From the NCBI GenBank assembly GCA_029855935.1, contig JAGSHN010000012.1:274920-338919 (forward strand): a stretch of 64,000 bases of DNA, written 5' to 3'. Shown here piece after piece: positions 17,198 to 25,706 of this stretch. Under the pieces are notes generated by a model. It was not told where the DNA came from and did not search any database. It saw only the letters and a list, made by a program, of their open reading frames with translations. This DNA is from Candidatus Thorarchaeota archaeon. Lineage in GTDB: Archaea > Asgardarchaeota > Thorarchaeia > Thorarchaeales > Thorarchaeaceae. A program made the position numbers and the translations under genes. Position 1 is the stretch's first letter, and every line of letters starts with the position of its first letter.

Positions 17198-18631
17198 ATG
17201 ATTGGCATGCCCTTTCGTTTCATCCGGCCACGCGGTCTGAGCACCGCGTCCTTGCGAAGGGGACCCTTCTACGTTGTTGCATCTGTGGAGCTGGGTAACA
17301 CCACGACCAAGTGCATAATCGTGGCCACGGACCTCCGCAATGGCCGGATGTACGAGCTCGCCAAGGTGGTACGTCCAACGCGCGACGTCCGTCCCCCAGC
17401 ACCAGACGAAGAGGTGTTCGGCCGCACAGTGGTCGGTGTTCCTCTCACGCGAGAGTCTGTCAGCGAGTTCGTCCGTGACGTACTACTTGCAACTGTCGAT
17501 CGTGCCCGACTCGACCTGTCACACGACCTACACTTTGTCGTCCGTTCAACAGGTGTGACTGCAGGATTTGCGCGTCCCGAGGAGGTCGGAGAGATGGTGA
17601 AGGCCCTTGCCGACGGGTGCCTCTCTGCTGGTATCTCACCACGCCTGATGACCGCCTCGCTGACCCCTGAGAACCTCCCTCCGGGCATCCGGGACTTCAC
17701 TTGGCTCAGGAAGGTATACTTCGATGGCGCTATCGCAGGTTGTCTGCCGCCCGCTGACACGGGCGTAGTGGCCAACGAGATGGAGGGCGAGCTCGTCACT
17801 GCCGGAATCAAGGGCGCCGCTCGGTCTGCTGGGGTGGACTTCCGCAGCCCAGTGATCACATTGGACTTCGGAACGACTCTTGCAGGGCGGGTCACAGATG
17901 CCTCCCTTCCTTATGCAAAGACCGTGGGTTCTTTTGCGGGTCTTGCTGGCGCGATTCCCGATGCTCTGGCACGAGGATCCGACCTGGTCGACCCCGAGAC
18001 TGGTACGGCGCTCGAGCTACCAAGGCCCTCCGGGACCCTAGACGATGGTACCAGTGGTATCGAGGAGGATGTGGAACGGGTGCACGGGTTGATCCGCGTG
18101 CAGCGGGTGGCCAAAGGCAGAACTCGATTCGGTACGGTCCCTGTTGATCCCCGTGCTGCAGAGGAGGCTGGACTCGTTCTCGTGGGTGTCGATGTGGGTG
18201 ACAACGGTTCTGGCCTCGCTGTCCTCACAGAGATTGGTCGCGAGGTCTATGACCGTGGCGGTGTCCGCCTCCTGACCCTTCTTATTGACCTCGTACAGGT
18301 AGGACTTGTCGAGCGCATCATGAAAGTGGTGGATGCAAGTGGCCTTCTCCTGAGAGGGACATCACTTGGCCTGACAGGACGTGCCATCCTCACGGGACAG
18401 AAGCCACGCCTCTTGGCGCAACGACTGAGGGCACCTGACGGGTCTCTGTGGGCTGACACCCGTCTCCTTGTTCTTGTCGAGGACGGTCTTGCTATGGGTG
18501 CTGGCGTCGCCGCGAGATGTATGAACTCACTCGGGACGCCTAGGAATCCGATTGGTGGCCGCAGAGGTGACGGCTGCATCATGGCCCAGCGTATGAGGCT
18601 ACAGGGCGAGAGGCGTGGGAACGGCGGCTGA
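17198..18631 (+). CDS. Methanogenesis marker protein 14-like ASKHA ATPase
   Basis: 477 residues with an actin/sugar-kinase/Hsp70-type nucleotide fold: phosphate loop 1 VELGNTTTKC near residue 28, phosphate loop 2 LDFGTTLAG near residue 228, and GVDVGDNGSG near residue 330. The sequence matches the archaeal family known as methanogenesis marker 14, whose biochemical role is not established. It has no ferredoxin-like cysteine cluster. Its place directly after mtrH-mtrA-mtrH suggests it maintains the corrinoid protein, as ASKHA-type RACo does for the corrinoid Fe-S protein of acetogens; this is inference. AGGAGG precedes ATG 17198; ATG 17207 is an alternative start with better spacing. Confidence 0.72.
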   Translation: MIGMPFRFIRPRGLSTASLRRGPFYVVASVELGNTTTKCIIVATDLRNGRMYELAKVVRPTRDVRPPAPDEEVFGRTVVGVPLTRESVSEFVRDVLLATVDRARLDLSHDLHFVVRSTGVTAGFARPEEVGEMVKALADGCLSAGISPRLMTASLTPENLPPGIRDFTWLRKVYFDGAIAGCLPPADTGVVANEMEGELVTAGIKGAARSAGVDFRSPVITLDFGTTLAGRVTDASLPYAKTVGSFAGLAGAIPDALARGSDLVDPETGTALELPRPSGTLDDGTSGIEEDVERVHGLIRVQRVAKGRTRFGTVPVDPRAAEEAGLVLVGVDVGDNGSGLAVLTEIGREVYDRGGVRLLTLLIDLVQVGLVERIMKVVDASGLLLRGTSLGLTGRAILTGQKPRLLAQRLRAPDGSLWADTRLLVLVEDGLAMGAGVAARCMNSLGTPRNPIGGRRGDGCIMAQRMRLQGERRGNGG

Positions 18632-19484
18632 TGGTCGTCCCCAGGCTGCGGCGTTCGCAGGCCTTATGAGAATGGTCGTGGCCCTCTCACGCGAGGTATG
18701 TGTTCCCTTGCTTGTCATCCCGATAAAGACCCGTATGATCACTCCCGAGGACGACCTCCTGACGGTGATTGCCGAGGGGATGGAGCATGCTGGCCAAGTC
18801 TTTGAGGACCGCGACATCTTGGGGGTGGCCGAGACGCCCCTGGGAACCACCGAGGGAAGAGTCGTCAGGCTTGCGGATGTCGAGGTGTCCCCGGAGGCCA
18901 AGCGTCTCGCTGATGAGTACGACCTGCTCCCAGAGGTGGCACAGCTCGTTATGGATGAGGCAGACGAGATCCTTGGTGGTATTCCTCACGTCCTCCTGAC
19001 GATAAAGAACAACACGCTGATGGCCAATGCGGGTGTCGACAAGTCGAATGTGCCACCAGGGTATGCCTCGCTCCTGCCTAAGGACCCACGGGCGAGCGCA
19101 GAGCGCATCCGTCGCGAGGTGAGAAGGCGATTCGGGAAAGACGTAGGGGTCGTAGTCATTGACAGTCGCACTCAACCTCTGCGACTGGGAAACATCGGGA
19201 TGGCGTTGGGAGTCGCTGGCTTCAGACCCGTCGTTGATGAGAGGGGAAAGAAGGATCTCTTCGGCAATGTGTTGAGGGTGACGCGGAGGGCTGTGGCAGA
19301 TAACCTTGCCTCAGCGTGCACACTCGTGATGGGAGAGTCAAGCGAGTCCGTGCCCGCTGCTCTGGTCAGAGGAGCGCCAGTGGAGTTCGTCGATTCCTCC
19401 TTTGACTCTGCCGAGATGTGGATTCCCCCGGACGAGTGCATGTATATGGCCATCTTCAACAGGTGGAGAAACGCCGAGAGCTAG
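18615..19484 (+). CDS. cofE: Coenzyme F420-0:L-glutamate ligase (CofE)
   Basis: Adds glutamate residues to F420-0 to make the redox cofactor F420. The diagnostic block is NAGVDKSNVPPGYASLLPKD with SAERIRREV after it; VVVIDSRTQPLRLGNIGMALG and GESSESVPAALVRG complete the family pattern. GTG 18615 overlaps the end of the previous gene by 17 bases. CofE proteins usually begin shortly before the IPIKTRMITPEDDL strand, so ATG 18666 is an equally reasonable start. Last gene of the operon that begins with MTHFR. It implies that the organism uses F420, which could be an electron donor in the C1 pathway (inference). Confidence 0.85.
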   Translation: MGTAADGRPQAAAFAGLMRMVVALSREVCVPLLVIPIKTRMITPEDDLLTVIAEGMEHAGQVFEDRDILGVAETPLGTTEGRVVRLADVEVSPEAKRLADEYDLLPEVAQLVMDEADEILGGIPHVLLTIKNNTLMANAGVDKSNVPPGYASLLPKDPRASAERIRREVRRRFGKDVGVVVIDSRTQPLRLGNIGMALGVAGFRPVVDERGKKDLFGNVLRVTRRAVADNLASACTLVMGESSESVPAALVRGAPVEFVDSSFDSAEMWIPPDECMYMAIFNRWRNAES

Positions 19485-19485
19485 C

Positions 19486-19493
19486 TATTTAAG
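19486..19493 (+). promoter_or_regulatory. TATA box upstream of larC
   Basis: TATTTAAG follows the cofE stop at once and lies about 100 bases before the larC ATG, implying a leader of about 70 bases. Confidence 0.5.
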
Positions 19494-19528
19494 ATAGGTC
19501 ATATGCCTGATTCCGCGTAGCGAGAGTG

Positions 19529-19555
19529 GGCCGCGGTCGGGTGTGACCACCGGCC
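19529..19555 (+). other. Hairpin in the predicted larC leader
   Basis: GGCCG-c-GGTC pairs with GACC-ac-CGGCC around a six-base loop, giving a 9-bp stem with one small internal loop. It falls inside the predicted 5' leader of larC and could affect translation or be an upstream transcript end. Confidence 0.35.
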
Positions 19556-19589
19556 GGGGCACAGCCTCGAGTTGTGAGGACCGAACGAT

Positions 19590-20939
19590 ATGAGTGAGAG
19601 AGTAGTGCTACTGGATGTCAGATCAGCAGGTGCCTCAGGGGACATGTTCCTCTCCGCGCTCCTTGACCTTCTTGGTGATCAAGAGGCCCTTATGAGAGTG
19701 GCTGCCAGTCTGTTGATCTACGACCCCTCCATAAGGGTAAAGGTCGAAGAGGTTTCGGCAGACGGTCTGAGGGGTCTGCGCGTGGATATTCATACCGACA
19801 AAGGAATACGCCTGTCCCCAGAGTCGCTGCGAGAGGTGATAAAGGGAGTTGCCGACGAGATTCAGCTCTCGGACATTGCCACCAAGTTCTCATATCGTGT
19901 TCTTGACAGGCTGCTTGAGGCGGAGTCCAAGGCCCATGGCACGCCAATTGACCAGCTCCATCTCCATGAAACAGGCTCTGTGGATACTGTCCTTGATATC
20001 GTAGGAACCGCCTATCTGCTAGAGCGTTTCGGTCTCCTGGGAAAGGTGCGCTTCCTCTCCACTCCGGTCGCTGTCGGAGACGGGACAATTGAGACAGAGC
20101 ACGGCGAGATGGAGGTCCCCGTCCCAGCTGTCGCAGAAATACTGGTCAGTCACGACGTACCCTACGTCACGGGAGAGGCCACCACCGAGGCCTTGACTCC
20201 GACTGGCGCTGCGATTCTCGTCACGCTTGTCGACGAGTTCGTGGAGTCGACAGTAGACATCGAGATAGTGAAGGAGGGTGTGGGATTTGGCTCACGTGAC
20301 CTGGGGAGGGTGCCGAATGTGATGAAGATTGGGATTGGCAATCGTCCCGAGGCTGCCGAGGCTGCTCCTGTTGCCGACCGCGTAACCACCACGACCCGCG
20401 CGAGAGCTCCCACGGCCAAGCCAGTCACAACAACGGGCAAGAAATCCTCGGCGCCCACGGGGGTGGGCGTCTGGGAGACCGACCAGGTCCTTGTCATAGA
20501 GACCACGGTCGACGACGTAGATGGTGAGGCTATCGGGTCAATCTTCGACACGCTGCTCTCCAGTGGTGACGCCTATGACGTCATAATGATACCTGCCTTT
20601 GGTAAGAAGAACCGTCCGTGTTATGTCATCAAGGTGTTGGCTCCCGAGTCCAGCCTTATGACCGTGGCTGAGACCCTTGTCCGGCATCTCGGCTCTCTTG
20701 GTGTGCGGTATACTACGTGGGATCGGCTCAAGGCTGTCCGTGAGATAATCGTGTGCCGCTTGGAGATAGATGGCAAGGAATACATGGTCCGGGTGAAGGT
20801 CTCGCGTTCACCGGATGGCAGCATCATCAATATCAAGCCCGAGGCTGATGACCTGATGAAGGTGTCTGCTGAGACTGGTATGCCTGTGCGCGAGCTCAAG
20901 CCGCGTGTGGCGCTCCAAGCCTATGCAGTCACCGACTGA
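19590..20939 (+). CDS. larC: Nickel-pincer cofactor cyclometallase LarC (DUF111)
   Basis: LarC inserts nickel into the pyridinium dithiolate cofactor of lactate racemase-type enzymes. Family motifs are AGASGDMFLSALLDL at the N-terminus, the metal-binding-type HLHETGSVDTVLDI, TPVAVGDGTI and EALTPTGAA. In lactobacilli LarC is made from two frames by a ribosomal frameshift; here both halves lie in one 449-residue frame joined by an Ala/Thr/Lys-rich linker (about residues 255-290). No larA, larB or larE is in the window, so the client enzyme lies elsewhere or differs. ATG 19590 has GAGGA about ten bases upstream. The 3' end overlaps the convergent polymerase gene by 11 bases. Confidence 0.85.
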   Translation: MSERVVLLDVRSAGASGDMFLSALLDLLGDQEALMRVAASLLIYDPSIRVKVEEVSADGLRGLRVDIHTDKGIRLSPESLREVIKGVADEIQLSDIATKFSYRVLDRLLEAESKAHGTPIDQLHLHETGSVDTVLDIVGTAYLLERFGLLGKVRFLSTPVAVGDGTIETEHGEMEVPVPAVAEILVSHDVPYVTGEATTEALTPTGAAILVTLVDEFVESTVDIEIVKEGVGFGSRDLGRVPNVMKIGIGNRPEAAEAAPVADRVTTTTRARAPTAKPVTTTGKKSSAPTGVGVWETDQVLVIETTVDDVDGEAIGSIFDTLLSSGDAYDVIMIPAFGKKNRPCYVIKVLAPESSLMTVAETLVRHLGSLGVRYTTWDRLKAVREIIVCRLEIDGKEYMVRVKVSRSPDGSIINIKPEADDLMKVSAETGMPVRELKPRVALQAYAVTD

Positions 20940-23205
20940 CGTCTGCAAGTTGTGGTTGCATCGGCTCTAGATACTGTGCAGGAATCAGCTCCTCGAAGGC
21001 CCGAATGCACAGCTGAGCGTACGCCTCTGCGTCATAGCCTGTATCACGGTCCATCAGCTCTACCGCACGTACTCTCTGCTCAGGGATACGGGCGTCCGCA
21101 TCGACTATCACATATCCCACACGCTGTCCAGCGTGAATACTTCTCCCAGCGCTCTTCAACTGATGGGCAACTATTGAGGTTCGTGTGGGAGCGCGATACT
21201 CGTCGGGGCTCCGGCTCAGACGTGAGTGTATGACGAGATCCCGCGCATCGACGTTCCCGACGAAGAGTTTCCTGACAAAGCGTCTGCACACGGCATGGGC
21301 CTCTGGAATGAATCTGACAAACTCCTCGCGATTCCTCGCACGCGCGAGAGTTCTCATCATCTCCATCTGACAGTCGCGTACATAGAGGCATGAGTCCCTC
21401 CTGCGTGTGGCGAGTCCCCGAACCTTTATCGCACCGTTTCGATACACCCCGTAGTAGCGGTTCAGAGGGGCTATTCTACGATGCATTCTCGATGATGGTA
21501 TCGTGAGCCAGCGATAGACCCCCTTCAGTGACATCTCTATACCTGTTTCCTCAGTCACCCGTCTGCAGAACTCCTGTATTGTCTCATAGTCCACGGGCCC
21601 TCTCATCCTGAGCCAGACGGAGTCGACAATCCCGTGGATGAGATCCAGTCCCATCCGTTCACCAATCTCTCTCGTCCGGAGCAGCGTCTTTCGGGCAAAG
21701 GCGGTCACTGCGGTATGGGCCTCCACCCTACCAAATCTCGCATTCTTAAAGCCAAGGTATCCGAAACAGGAGACCAGCACACCCTTGAGCGTGTTCTGCA
21801 TCAGCTGATATCTGGTTGTGTCCCGCCCCTGCTTGATGAGGCGCTTGAACTCTCTTCTCCTCCTTATGACGAGCTCGAGCGCCTCAGCCACAATCCCCTT
21901 TCTCCGTTGACAGACGCGGTATGGCAGCTCTGGTACATCACGACAGTATCGGCCTCCATACCTACACTGTTCGGGTTTCTGTGTACAGATTGTCTCAGGA
22001 CTGATATTGTTCCTCACCATCAGTGTCGGATACATTGACGAGAAGTCGCATTCGACCACATCCTCATAGACATCGGGTGTGGGCTGAAAGATCAGTCCTC
22101 CACGGTCGATGAGTGCGAGGACGTTTAGTGACTTCAGAAACTCGGGGTTCCTCTTCACTGGTGGAATGAGTAGCCCCCTCTTGAGGGCGTGATAGTACTG
22201 TATTGCTGCATTGACGCTTCCTATGGACATCCGTGCCACTCGTTGAGGTGGCGTCATCGCGATCCTGCATCCCTCAACTATCCCATCTAGCCCACGTGGC
22301 GAGTAGTAGAGACTTCGACTGGTATCGATATGTATTCGCCCATTGAACATCACCTGATTGCCGGGCCGGAAAACGACATGATTGTATTGCCAGAACGATG
22401 ATGGTTGTCGTTCTCTGACGTTGAGAGGCGTCCCGTCCCGCGAGAGAGTCAGGATGATGTTGTTGGCTCGCGCCCTGATGGTGAGATAGTGAAAGAGATA
22501 CTCGTCTCCGCCATTGGTCACTATGATATCGGGGTCTATCTCGTCAATGGCATGCTGAAGGCATCTGAGGGTCTCCCGCTCGGTCTGTTCTCCGATGACG
22601 AGGACTCGCCCATTATCATGCTCTATTGTCACATGATGTAGAGGATCGCTGAGATGCGGGAAGAGTCTCTGAGAGTCAGCAAAGACCTCCAGTCGTATGA
22701 TATTCAGTGGTGGAATCTCGTACTCTACATCGTCACGGTCGTCAATGGAGCGTACTCTTGAGATGGTCATCTCATCTCCCGACCTGTCGAACTCCACCCG
22801 CCCGAAGGGGAAGACATCCTCCTCGATGAAGAACTGCTGTACGGGATCGAGGTCCGCGTGGTATACGACTGCGTCAGGGATCTGATGAAGGTCACGTGCC
22901 ACCACATACAGTGCAGCCGGTCCTGTCCTGACCCGGATGACTGGTGACCTGTCCTCATCGTAGACGCTGAGGAATCTATGTATGATCTCGGTCTGGTCAA
23001 CAAGTGGATGTTCCTCAATGGCTCTGCTGACCTGCTCCAGTGTCCGCTCGCTATCTCCCTCGATGTGGACGAAGAGTGACGGTCTGAACCCACGATAGAT
23101 GTATCCGCTTGTGGTCGTGCCCTGTTTTATCCACAGGCGGAGCGCGTTATGCGCGTGGTCCACGGTGGCGTCAAGTATCCACCCCCGTTCAGTCGTCCCC
23201 GTCAT
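20929..23205 (-). CDS. Divergent family B DNA polymerase, exonuclease site degenerate
   Basis: Polymerase motif A is DFSSMYPTLM followed by NNISPET, motif B is KGVLVSCFGYLG, and the late KVRGLATRRRD block matches the family B thumb region. Motif C reads HGIVDSVW where active enzymes have YGDTDS: the first Asp is Ile, but the second, metal-binding Asp remains. Exonuclease motif I (DIE) is RLE, and the motif II Asp is replaced (TNGGDEYLFHYL), so proofreading is probably lost. Start ATG 23205 has GGAAGGA just upstream; a longer frame begins at 23238. It overlaps the small gene before it by 17 bases, so the two are co-translated. It may be an accessory or repair polymerase rather than the replicase. 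Confidence 0.82.
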   Translation of the reverse strand: MTGTTERGWILDATVDHAHNALRLWIKQGTTTSGYIYRGFRPSLFVHIEGDSERTLEQVSRAIEEHPLVDQTEIIHRFLSVYDEDRSPVIRVRTGPAALYVVARDLHQIPDAVVYHADLDPVQQFFIEEDVFPFGRVEFDRSGDEMTISRVRSIDDRDDVEYEIPPLNIIRLEVFADSQRLFPHLSDPLHHVTIEHDNGRVLVIGEQTERETLRCLQHAIDEIDPDIIVTNGGDEYLFHYLTIRARANNIILTLSRDGTPLNVRERQPSSFWQYNHVVFRPGNQVMFNGRIHIDTSRSLYYSPRGLDGIVEGCRIAMTPPQRVARMSIGSVNAAIQYYHALKRGLLIPPVKRNPEFLKSLNVLALIDRGGLIFQPTPDVYEDVVECDFSSMYPTLMVRNNISPETICTQKPEQCRYGGRYCRDVPELPYRVCQRRKGIVAEALELVIRRRREFKRLIKQGRDTTRYQLMQNTLKGVLVSCFGYLGFKNARFGRVEAHTAVTAFARKTLLRTREIGERMGLDLIHGIVDSVWLRMRGPVDYETIQEFCRRVTEETGIEMSLKGVYRWLTIPSSRMHRRIAPLNRYYGVYRNGAIKVRGLATRRRDSCLYVRDCQMEMMRTLARARNREEFVRFIPEAHAVCRRFVRKLFVGNVDARDLVIHSRLSRSPDEYRAPTRTSIVAHQLKSAGRSIHAGQRVGYVIVDADARIPEQRVRAVELMDRDTGYDAEAYAQLCIRAFEELIPAQYLEPMQPQLADVSR

Positions 23206-23482
23206 TTTCCTTCCCACAACGCTCTGTTCTCTTCTCAAGCTCCGTCAGTCGCTCTTCCAGATGTCTGACGGTACCGAGGAGGTCAATCAGCGCACTGATG
23301 AGAACCACCTCGATGGGCCGGGGGGTGACAATCATTGTCCCGGCATCCGCGTGGGCGCGAGCGCTGTCGAATATGGCATCAAGCATCGACCTGTCAAGAG
23401 GTCGCAGAGTGCGTCGGAAATTATGCCATCGCTCCTCCTCTCTCTCCACCATGTCGCGGAAGGTCTGTACAGTTCGGCCCAT
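23189..23482 (-). CDS. Small conserved helical protein paired with the polymerase
   Basis: 98 residues, begins MGRTVQTFRDMVEREEERW and continues FRRTLRPLDRSMLDAIFDSAR, a pattern I recognise from a conserved archaeal protein of unknown function (I believe DUF8156). The C-terminus is a short coiled coil (LLGTVRHLEERLTELEKR). Homologues start at MGRTV, so ATG 23482 is preferred to GTG 23491. It overlaps the start of the divergent polymerase gene by 17 bases. It is small, acidic/basic and without cysteines, so a protein partner role is plausible (inference). Confidence 0.65.
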   Translation of the reverse strand: MGRTVQTFRDMVEREEERWHNFRRTLRPLDRSMLDAIFDSARAHADAGTMIVTPRPIEVVLISALIDLLGTVRHLEERLTELEKRTERCGKENDGDD

Positions 23483-23491
23483 CTCAATCAC

Positions 23492-23880
23492 CGAGCCTGC
23501 CCGCTGTCTGCTCGTTCGCGTCCAGTCTGTGAACGGCCGTCGGCATCCTCTACCATCGTGTCAGACGGTATCTGTCTTATTGCCACTGGGTGTCTATTCG
23601 ATATGACATTGTCCTCCTAGACTGATGGCCGAAAGTAAGCAGGCGTGGTTCGCCTAGTCCCTCTGGGTATACAGGCTGGCGACAGACCCCCAGTACTCAA
23701 CGGTCCTCGGCCCAGCAAGAATCGGTCTTCTGATGCATCTGGCCTCAAAAGTGTGGCCCACCAGAGTGCCATACCGCAGGACAAGTTTCTTATTACCCAT
23801 TCGCACAACACCACAGGACTAGAACGGATGACTGGTAAGCAGTTCTTCCCGTGCTCACAAATCCGTCTGGTGGTCACGCA
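23492..23880 (+). other. 389-base intergenic region between divergent genes
   Basis: Separates the polymerase-partner gene (minus strand) from the first GTPase gene (plus strand). Short frames here have no convincing start or family resemblance, and no tRNA arms were found. An AT-rich TTTCTTATTA near 23788 may be the GTPase promoter. Otherwise nothing is seen. Confidence 0.4.
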
Positions 23881-24447
23881 ATGGTTACGGCACTATTCAA
23901 GGTCGTTCTGATGGGCGATGGCTCAGTCGGCAAGACAAGTCTTCGCAGGGCCTACATGGGCGAGGGATTCCGTGCCTCCTATATGATCACAATCGGGGCA
24001 GACTTTGCTGTCAAGAAGATGGTGCTCGAGGGCGGTCACGAGGTCAGCATTCAGATCTGGGACCTCGCCGGTCAGGAACACTTCAAGAACGTCCGTTCTA
24101 CCTTCTACAAGGGCGCCCAGGGGGCCCTTGCTGTCTATTCAACTGTCGAGCGCTCCTCATTTGAGAACTTGCCCAACTGGATTCAGGAGTGCTGGCATAA
24201 TGCCGGAAAGAAGATTCCCATTGTTGTCATCGGCAACAAGATTGACCTGAGACAACAGTTCGAGGGCAATCCTGCCATGCGGCACAACATCGTGACCACG
24301 GAGGAGGGTCGAAGGCTCGCAGAGGAGCTGGCCAAACAGGGAGTCCATACGTCATTTCTGGAGACATCGGCCAAGACTGGCGAGAACGTCGAGGCAGCAT
24401 TCCTTGAGCTTGCAATAAAGATTCTTGAGGCTGGTGGGTTGGGATAG
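23881..24447 (+). CDS. Ras/Rab-like small GTPase
   Basis: A complete 188-residue small GTPase of the eukaryote-like Ras superfamily. G1 is GDGSVGKTS, the switch I Thr lies in ITIGADF, G3 is WDLAGQE (with the catalytic Gln), G4 is NKID and G5 is ETSAKTG. The WDxAGQE box resembles Rab/Ras proteins. There is no C-terminal cysteine for prenylation and no membrane helix, so it is probably cytosolic or recruited by partners. ATG 23881 is used; an in-frame GTG 23851 would add ten residues that are not family-like. A WD40 gene follows and a second GTPase lies beyond it. Confidence 0.92.
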   Translation: MVTALFKVVLMGDGSVGKTSLRRAYMGEGFRASYMITIGADFAVKKMVLEGGHEVSIQIWDLAGQEHFKNVRSTFYKGAQGALAVYSTVERSSFENLPNWIQECWHNAGKKIPIVVIGNKIDLRQQFEGNPAMRHNIVTTEEGRRLAEELAKQGVHTSFLETSAKTGENVEAAFLELAIKILEAGGLG

Positions 24448-24488
24448 AGGTCTGTCGCCAACAGATTTGCTTGTTCATCTTGCGCCTC

Positions 24489-24494
24489 TTTTTT
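24489..24494 (+). terminator. Oligo-T terminator after the first GTPase gene
   Basis: A run of six T in CCTCTTTTTTCAC about 40 bases after the stop codon, in otherwise GC-rich sequence, typical of archaeal U-tract termination. A TATA-like CTTTTAG for the next gene follows at about 24502. Confidence 0.45.
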
Positions 24495-24547
24495 CACAAC
24501 ACTTTTAGCGGTCCCGCCGCGCTTGACAGCCATCATAGAGTGACCGG

Positions 24548-25687
24548 ATGCGACATCTGATGAGTACAGAGGACCTGTCACTATTCCTCAGACCAAAGAC
24601 GTTGAAGGCTCCGGCAGAACACGGCTCAGAGATCACCCGCAGGCTTGCCATAAACAGGGTTGGACGGATGTACGCAGCTGCAATGCAAGACCGCACAATC
24701 CGTCTCTTTGATGTTCGGAACGGCGAGGAGGTGCAGGTCTTTGAGGATAACTTTCTCTGCACGAGTATCGCATTCAGTCCACATGGTGATATCATTGCCT
24801 CTGGCGGTGTCGACCGCGTGATCAAGCTGTGGGACATCAGAACAGGAGAGCATCTTGCCACTCTTGAGGGTCACAGCTATCCGGTCTTGAGCCTCTCGTT
24901 CTCTCCCGATGGTGACAGACTCGTCTCAGGCGGTGGCGATGCCACTCTGATGATATGGGATATTGGCAATCGCTCTCAGATCCGACAGCTGAAGGGTCAC
25001 TCACTCTACGTCGTCACCTGTCAATGGGACCCCAACGGCGGGCGCATAGTGTCGGGCAGCGTGGACTCCTTCATCGGTGTGTGGGATCCCGATTCGGGCA
25101 AGCGTCTTGCTTGGCTACAGGAACATCACACTGCAGTGCACGCCGTCCGCTTCACGAATGACGGTCAGACGCTTGCGTCTGGCTCATCCGATCAGACAAT
25201 AAAGATCTGGGACGCCTCGGTGCCGACGCTGAGGCTGAAACAGACGCTCCGGCGGCACTCTGCCGAGGTACGCTGTCTTGCCTTTTCATCCGATGGCCGC
25301 TATCTTGCGTCCGGGTCAAGTGACAGGGAGCTCTATGTCTGGCTCACAGATGGGTACGTCAAAGCAGGCGAGGGTTCCACGCTCAGCGAGATTGATGGCA
25401 TTGAGTGGCTTCCTGAGAGGTCGGCATTTCTCACCGCGGATGGCTCAGGTGCAGTCATCCGCTGGGAGGTAGAGGATCTCGAAACGGTTCTTGCACCCTT
25501 CAAGGCGCTGTTGTCTGAAATCGAGGCCGACACAACGCACTCCCGGCGCGAGGAGCTAATTCAGAAGTTCGAGACCCTGAAGTCCCAGTACGATCCTGAA
25601 GTGCTGCGTGACAAGAGGGTGTTCTATGCTGTCTGGCAATGCAAGAGAGGTCTTGGACTGCTGAAGGGCACTCCGGCGAGACAGTGA
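24548..25687 (+). CDS. Seven-bladed WD40 repeat protein
   Basis: 379 residues. Seven WD40 repeats are countable, each ending in a WD-type box: IRLFDV, IKLWDI, LMIWDI, IGVWDP, IKIWDA, LYVWLT and VIRWEV. Typical blade cores are SIAFSPHGDIIASGG and LAFSSDGRYLASGSSD. The first ~20 and last ~70 residues are outside the propeller; the tail is helical and charged. WD40 propellers act as protein-binding platforms. It lies between two small GTPase genes, so it may act as their effector or scaffold (inference from position). ATG 24560 is an alternative start 12 bases downstream. Confidence 0.9.
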   Translation: MRHLMSTEDLSLFLRPKTLKAPAEHGSEITRRLAINRVGRMYAAAMQDRTIRLFDVRNGEEVQVFEDNFLCTSIAFSPHGDIIASGGVDRVIKLWDIRTGEHLATLEGHSYPVLSLSFSPDGDRLVSGGGDATLMIWDIGNRSQIRQLKGHSLYVVTCQWDPNGGRIVSGSVDSFIGVWDPDSGKRLAWLQEHHTAVHAVRFTNDGQTLASGSSDQTIKIWDASVPTLRLKQTLRRHSAEVRCLAFSSDGRYLASGSSDRELYVWLTDGYVKAGEGSTLSEIDGIEWLPERSAFLTADGSGAVIRWEVEDLETVLAPFKALLSEIEADTTHSRREELIQKFETLKSQYDPEVLRDKRVFYAVWQCKRGLGLLKGTPARQ

Positions 25688-25706
25688 GTTGTTCATACCC
25701 TTCGCA

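Noticed and set aside
23617-23877. Small minus-strand frame before the first GTPase
   Set aside because: No start context, no family resemblance, and it overlaps the likely GTPase promoter.
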